Shown here one piece after another: positions 42,200 through 43,886 of a DNA stretch of 43,886 nt. The DNA is from Pedobacter petrophilus (GTDB lineage Bacteria; Bacteroidota; Bacteroidia; Sphingobacteriales; Sphingobacteriaceae). Both the position numbers and the translations under genes were made by a program. The notes beneath the pieces are model-generated. The model was not told the DNA's origin. It did no database searches and saw only the letters and a program-made list of their open reading frames with translations. Each line of letters opens with the position of its first letter. The stretch's first letter is position 1. The stretch lies in assembly GCF_009674725.1 (NCBI RefSeq), contig NZ_WKKH01000037.1, positions 1 to 43,886 on the forward strand. Direction: 5' to 3'.

Positions 42200-43744
42200 C
42201 TATTTAAATTTAGTAAGTATCGAATTTAAATAAGTTAAGCTTATCGGTACCTGAGTTTTAACATGTTCACTTTCATCTTCAATATAATAATACTTAATAC
42301 TGGAAGAGTTTAGCGCAGCTTTTATAGCATTGGCGATATCAATTTGTCCAGTACCTAGGGCTACATCATTATTAACGTCTGTACCGCCGCTAAAATTACC
42401 TATGACACCTTTTTTAAGATCTTTCACATGCATTAACTTAAACCTGTTACCATACTTTTTAATAAGCTTTACAGGATCAGCACCCGGATGGAAAGCCCAT
42501 AAAAGATCTAATTCAAAGCTTACGTAATCAGGATTGGTGTTTGTTGCAATGTAGTCAAAATAGGTCCCTTTTTCATAAGGTGCGAATTCGTATCCATGGT
42601 TATGGTAACAAAATGTTAACCCAAATTGCTCTTTTAACAATTTGCCACCTTTATTAAAATCTTGGACTGTTTTCTCGGCATCTGCTAATGTAAATCCTGC
42701 TTTGCTATCATGAGGCACCCAGGCAACTCTAACAAAAGAAGCGCCTAAAGTTTTGGTATTATTTCCCACCTCATCGGTATGATTTACAAAATCTGGATAG
42801 GAAACGCCAAAAGAGGTACAAACCATCCCTCTTTCATCTAAAAGTTTTCTTAACTCAATTGCTGACTTGCCAAATAAGTTAGAGAATTCAATATTGGTTA
42901 TCCCCAACCCCTTTATATAGTCTAATGTAGCTGGAACATCTTTTTGGAACTCGTTTCTAAAAGTATAGGAGACTACTGCTGGATTGGTTGCCGCACTTTT
43001 GGTTTCAATTGCTCTGATTTTGATGTTACGATAATAAACTTTATTACCATGATCCTGAAGTAATATGCTTCCACTTTCAATCAGTCCAAAACCAACAATA
43101 TCCTTATACTTACTACCCGCAACCAAGTCTCTAAATTCTTTACTTCCCCGCTCGTATGCTATTAACTTAACTCCATTTAGCCAATGCTCAACATGATTGC
43201 CTATTGCTATAATTTTGGCCGTATTCCATTCTCCAACAGGATTAACAGGCTTGTTCGCAGGAGCCGGAATTAAATCATACAATGAACCCAATTTACGGTT
43301 TCCGTTCTTACCTAGTTTAGCATCTGGATGTATTTCATCATCTAATAATTGATACTCTAGTCCAAGAGCAGAACGAGGATTTGCAGGCTTAGCTTGCTTA
43401 ACATCGACAAAATATTTTATCCCACTATTTGCTCCTTTAGATAATTTGAAATCAACACTTAACTCAAAGTCTTGGTACTGCTTAATCGTAACAATATCTC
43501 CACCATTGGTAGATTCTGCTCCTCCTGAAGGTTCTACCATTAAAAGACCATCCATAATTTTCCATCCGTTTTTCGGAAAATCTGTTAAGAAAGCTCCACG
43601 CCATTTTGTAGTTGTTTTACCGTCAAAAAGCAATTTCCAGCCATTCTTTTTTTCATCTTTGGTCAACTTATTCTGCGCATTCAAATTCATCCCCAAAAAG
43701 GTTAAACTTGCACCTATTAAAATTGATTTTATAAATTGGTTCAT
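42200..43744 (-). CDS. DUF1080 (3-keto-disaccharide hydrolase) fused to sugar isomerase-like TIM barrel
   Basis: A 514-residue exported fusion protein (signal MNQFIKSILIGASLTFLGMN to about LNAQ). Residues about 30-246 are a DUF1080 beta-jelly-roll domain (GWKLLFDGKTTTKWRG; FELSVDFKLSKGANSGIKY; a C-terminal VYYRNIKIRAI strand). DUF1080 is annotated as 3-keto-disaccharide hydrolase. Residues about 258-514 are a xylose-isomerase-like TIM barrel with metal-site candidates H381/H383 and E386 (CYHNHGYEFAPYE), D413 (FELDLLWAF), H439 (LMHVKDL) and E489. The combination suggests cleavage of a 3-keto-glycoside followed by isomerisation or elimination in one periplasmic protein. A MITE begins 26 bases upstream of the start codon. 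Confidence 0.85.
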   Translation of the reverse strand: MNQFIKSILIGASLTFLGMNLNAQNKLTKDEKKNGWKLLFDGKTTTKWRGAFLTDFPKNGWKIMDGLLMVEPSGGAESTNGGDIVTIKQYQDFELSVDFKLSKGANSGIKYFVDVKQAKPANPRSALGLEYQLLDDEIHPDAKLGKNGNRKLGSLYDLIPAPANKPVNPVGEWNTAKIIAIGNHVEHWLNGVKLIAYERGSKEFRDLVAGSKYKDIVGFGLIESGSILLQDHGNKVYYRNIKIRAIETKSAATNPAVVSYTFRNEFQKDVPATLDYIKGLGITNIEFSNLFGKSAIELRKLLDERGMVCTSFGVSYPDFVNHTDEVGNNTKTLGASFVRVAWVPHDSKAGFTLADAEKTVQDFNKGGKLLKEQFGLTFCYHNHGYEFAPYEKGTYFDYIATNTNPDYVSFELDLLWAFHPGADPVKLIKKYGNRFKLMHVKDLKKGVIGNFSGGTDVNNDVALGTGQIDIANAIKAALNSSSIKYYYIEDESEHVKTQVPISLTYLNSILTKFK

Positions 43745-43769
43745 TCTTGGTTAATGGTTAAGTTAATAA

Positions 43770-43886
43770 GAGCCTGTTTAAATTTATGTTGTAAAATGTT
43801 TATTGCTTATTTTTGAGTGAAACAAGGCTTGTTTTTGAAGAGATAGCAGCGCTTCTACCTCTAGAAAACATAACGATGTTGCAGTC
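43770..43886 (+). mobile_element. MITE, second copy (cut by window end)
   Basis: The same element as at 21177-21339 and in the same orientation, preceded by TAA. Over the 117 bases present it differs from the first copy by about five substitutions and one length change in an A run, roughly 95% identity. The right end is outside the window. It occupies the region upstream of the DUF1080 fusion gene and could carry or disrupt its promoter. Confidence 0.75.

Noticed and set aside
1..43886. CRISPR arrays, tRNA or rRNA genes
   Set aside because: No regularly spaced repeats, cloverleaf-like segments or rRNA-like stretches were seen while reading; a dedicated search was not possible.

Overview
The window reads as Bacteroidota, most likely Sphingobacteriaceae (Pedobacter-like). 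The evidence is two SusC/SusD pairs, a PKD/DUF1735 surface lipoprotein, an ECF sigma factor with a FecR-type fragment, AT-rich DNA and start codons that lack obvious Shine-Dalgarno sequences. The genus is an inference. No rRNA, tRNA or CRISPR array was seen.

Region 1 (about 70-7400) is visibly richer in G+C than the rest. It holds a phosphoketolase lacking its C-terminal domain, two tandem-domain universal stress proteins, a FixL-like heme-PAS histidine kinase split by a one-base frameshift, and a response regulator fused to an FNR/CRP-type DNA-binding module. Palindromes of the form TGAT-N4-ATCA lie upstream of the phosphoketolase gene and of both stress-protein genes. They match the site expected from the E-x-x-S-R recognition helix of the regulator. 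The block looks like a compact low-oxygen response system. It ends with an SSB gene of the type carried by conjugative elements and a nested palindromic structure, so it is probably acquired DNA.

Region 2 (7.8-14.1 kb) has an unrecognised helical-repeat protein, then a divergent ribokinase / sugar permease / secreted GH127-like glycosidase group.

Region 3 (14.3-20.8 kb) is a minus-strand operon: PhyH-type dioxygenase, Tat-signal TIM-barrel isomerase, Gfo/Idh/MocA oxidoreductase, GMC oxidoreductase and its Gluconate_2-dh3 partner. A second TIM-barrel isomerase follows.

Region 4 (21.2-38.5 kb) is a polysaccharide utilisation locus read right to left: FecR-like fragment, ECF sigma factor, susC-susD, susC-susD, PKD/DUF1735 lipoprotein, beta-helix lipoprotein, GH92-like remnant, SIS isomerase, ROK kinase, DMT transporter and a GH10-like remnant.

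Region 5 (38.6-43.9 kb) has a second Gluconate_2-dh3/GMC pair (plus strand), and DUF4861 and a DUF1080-TIM-barrel fusion (minus strand). Regions 3 and 5 together look like a periplasmic route that oxidises glycosides to 3-keto-glycosides and then cleaves and rearranges them, beside a SusCD import system. Two copies of a short MITE, in the same orientation, sit upstream of the minus-strand genes in regions 3 and 5.
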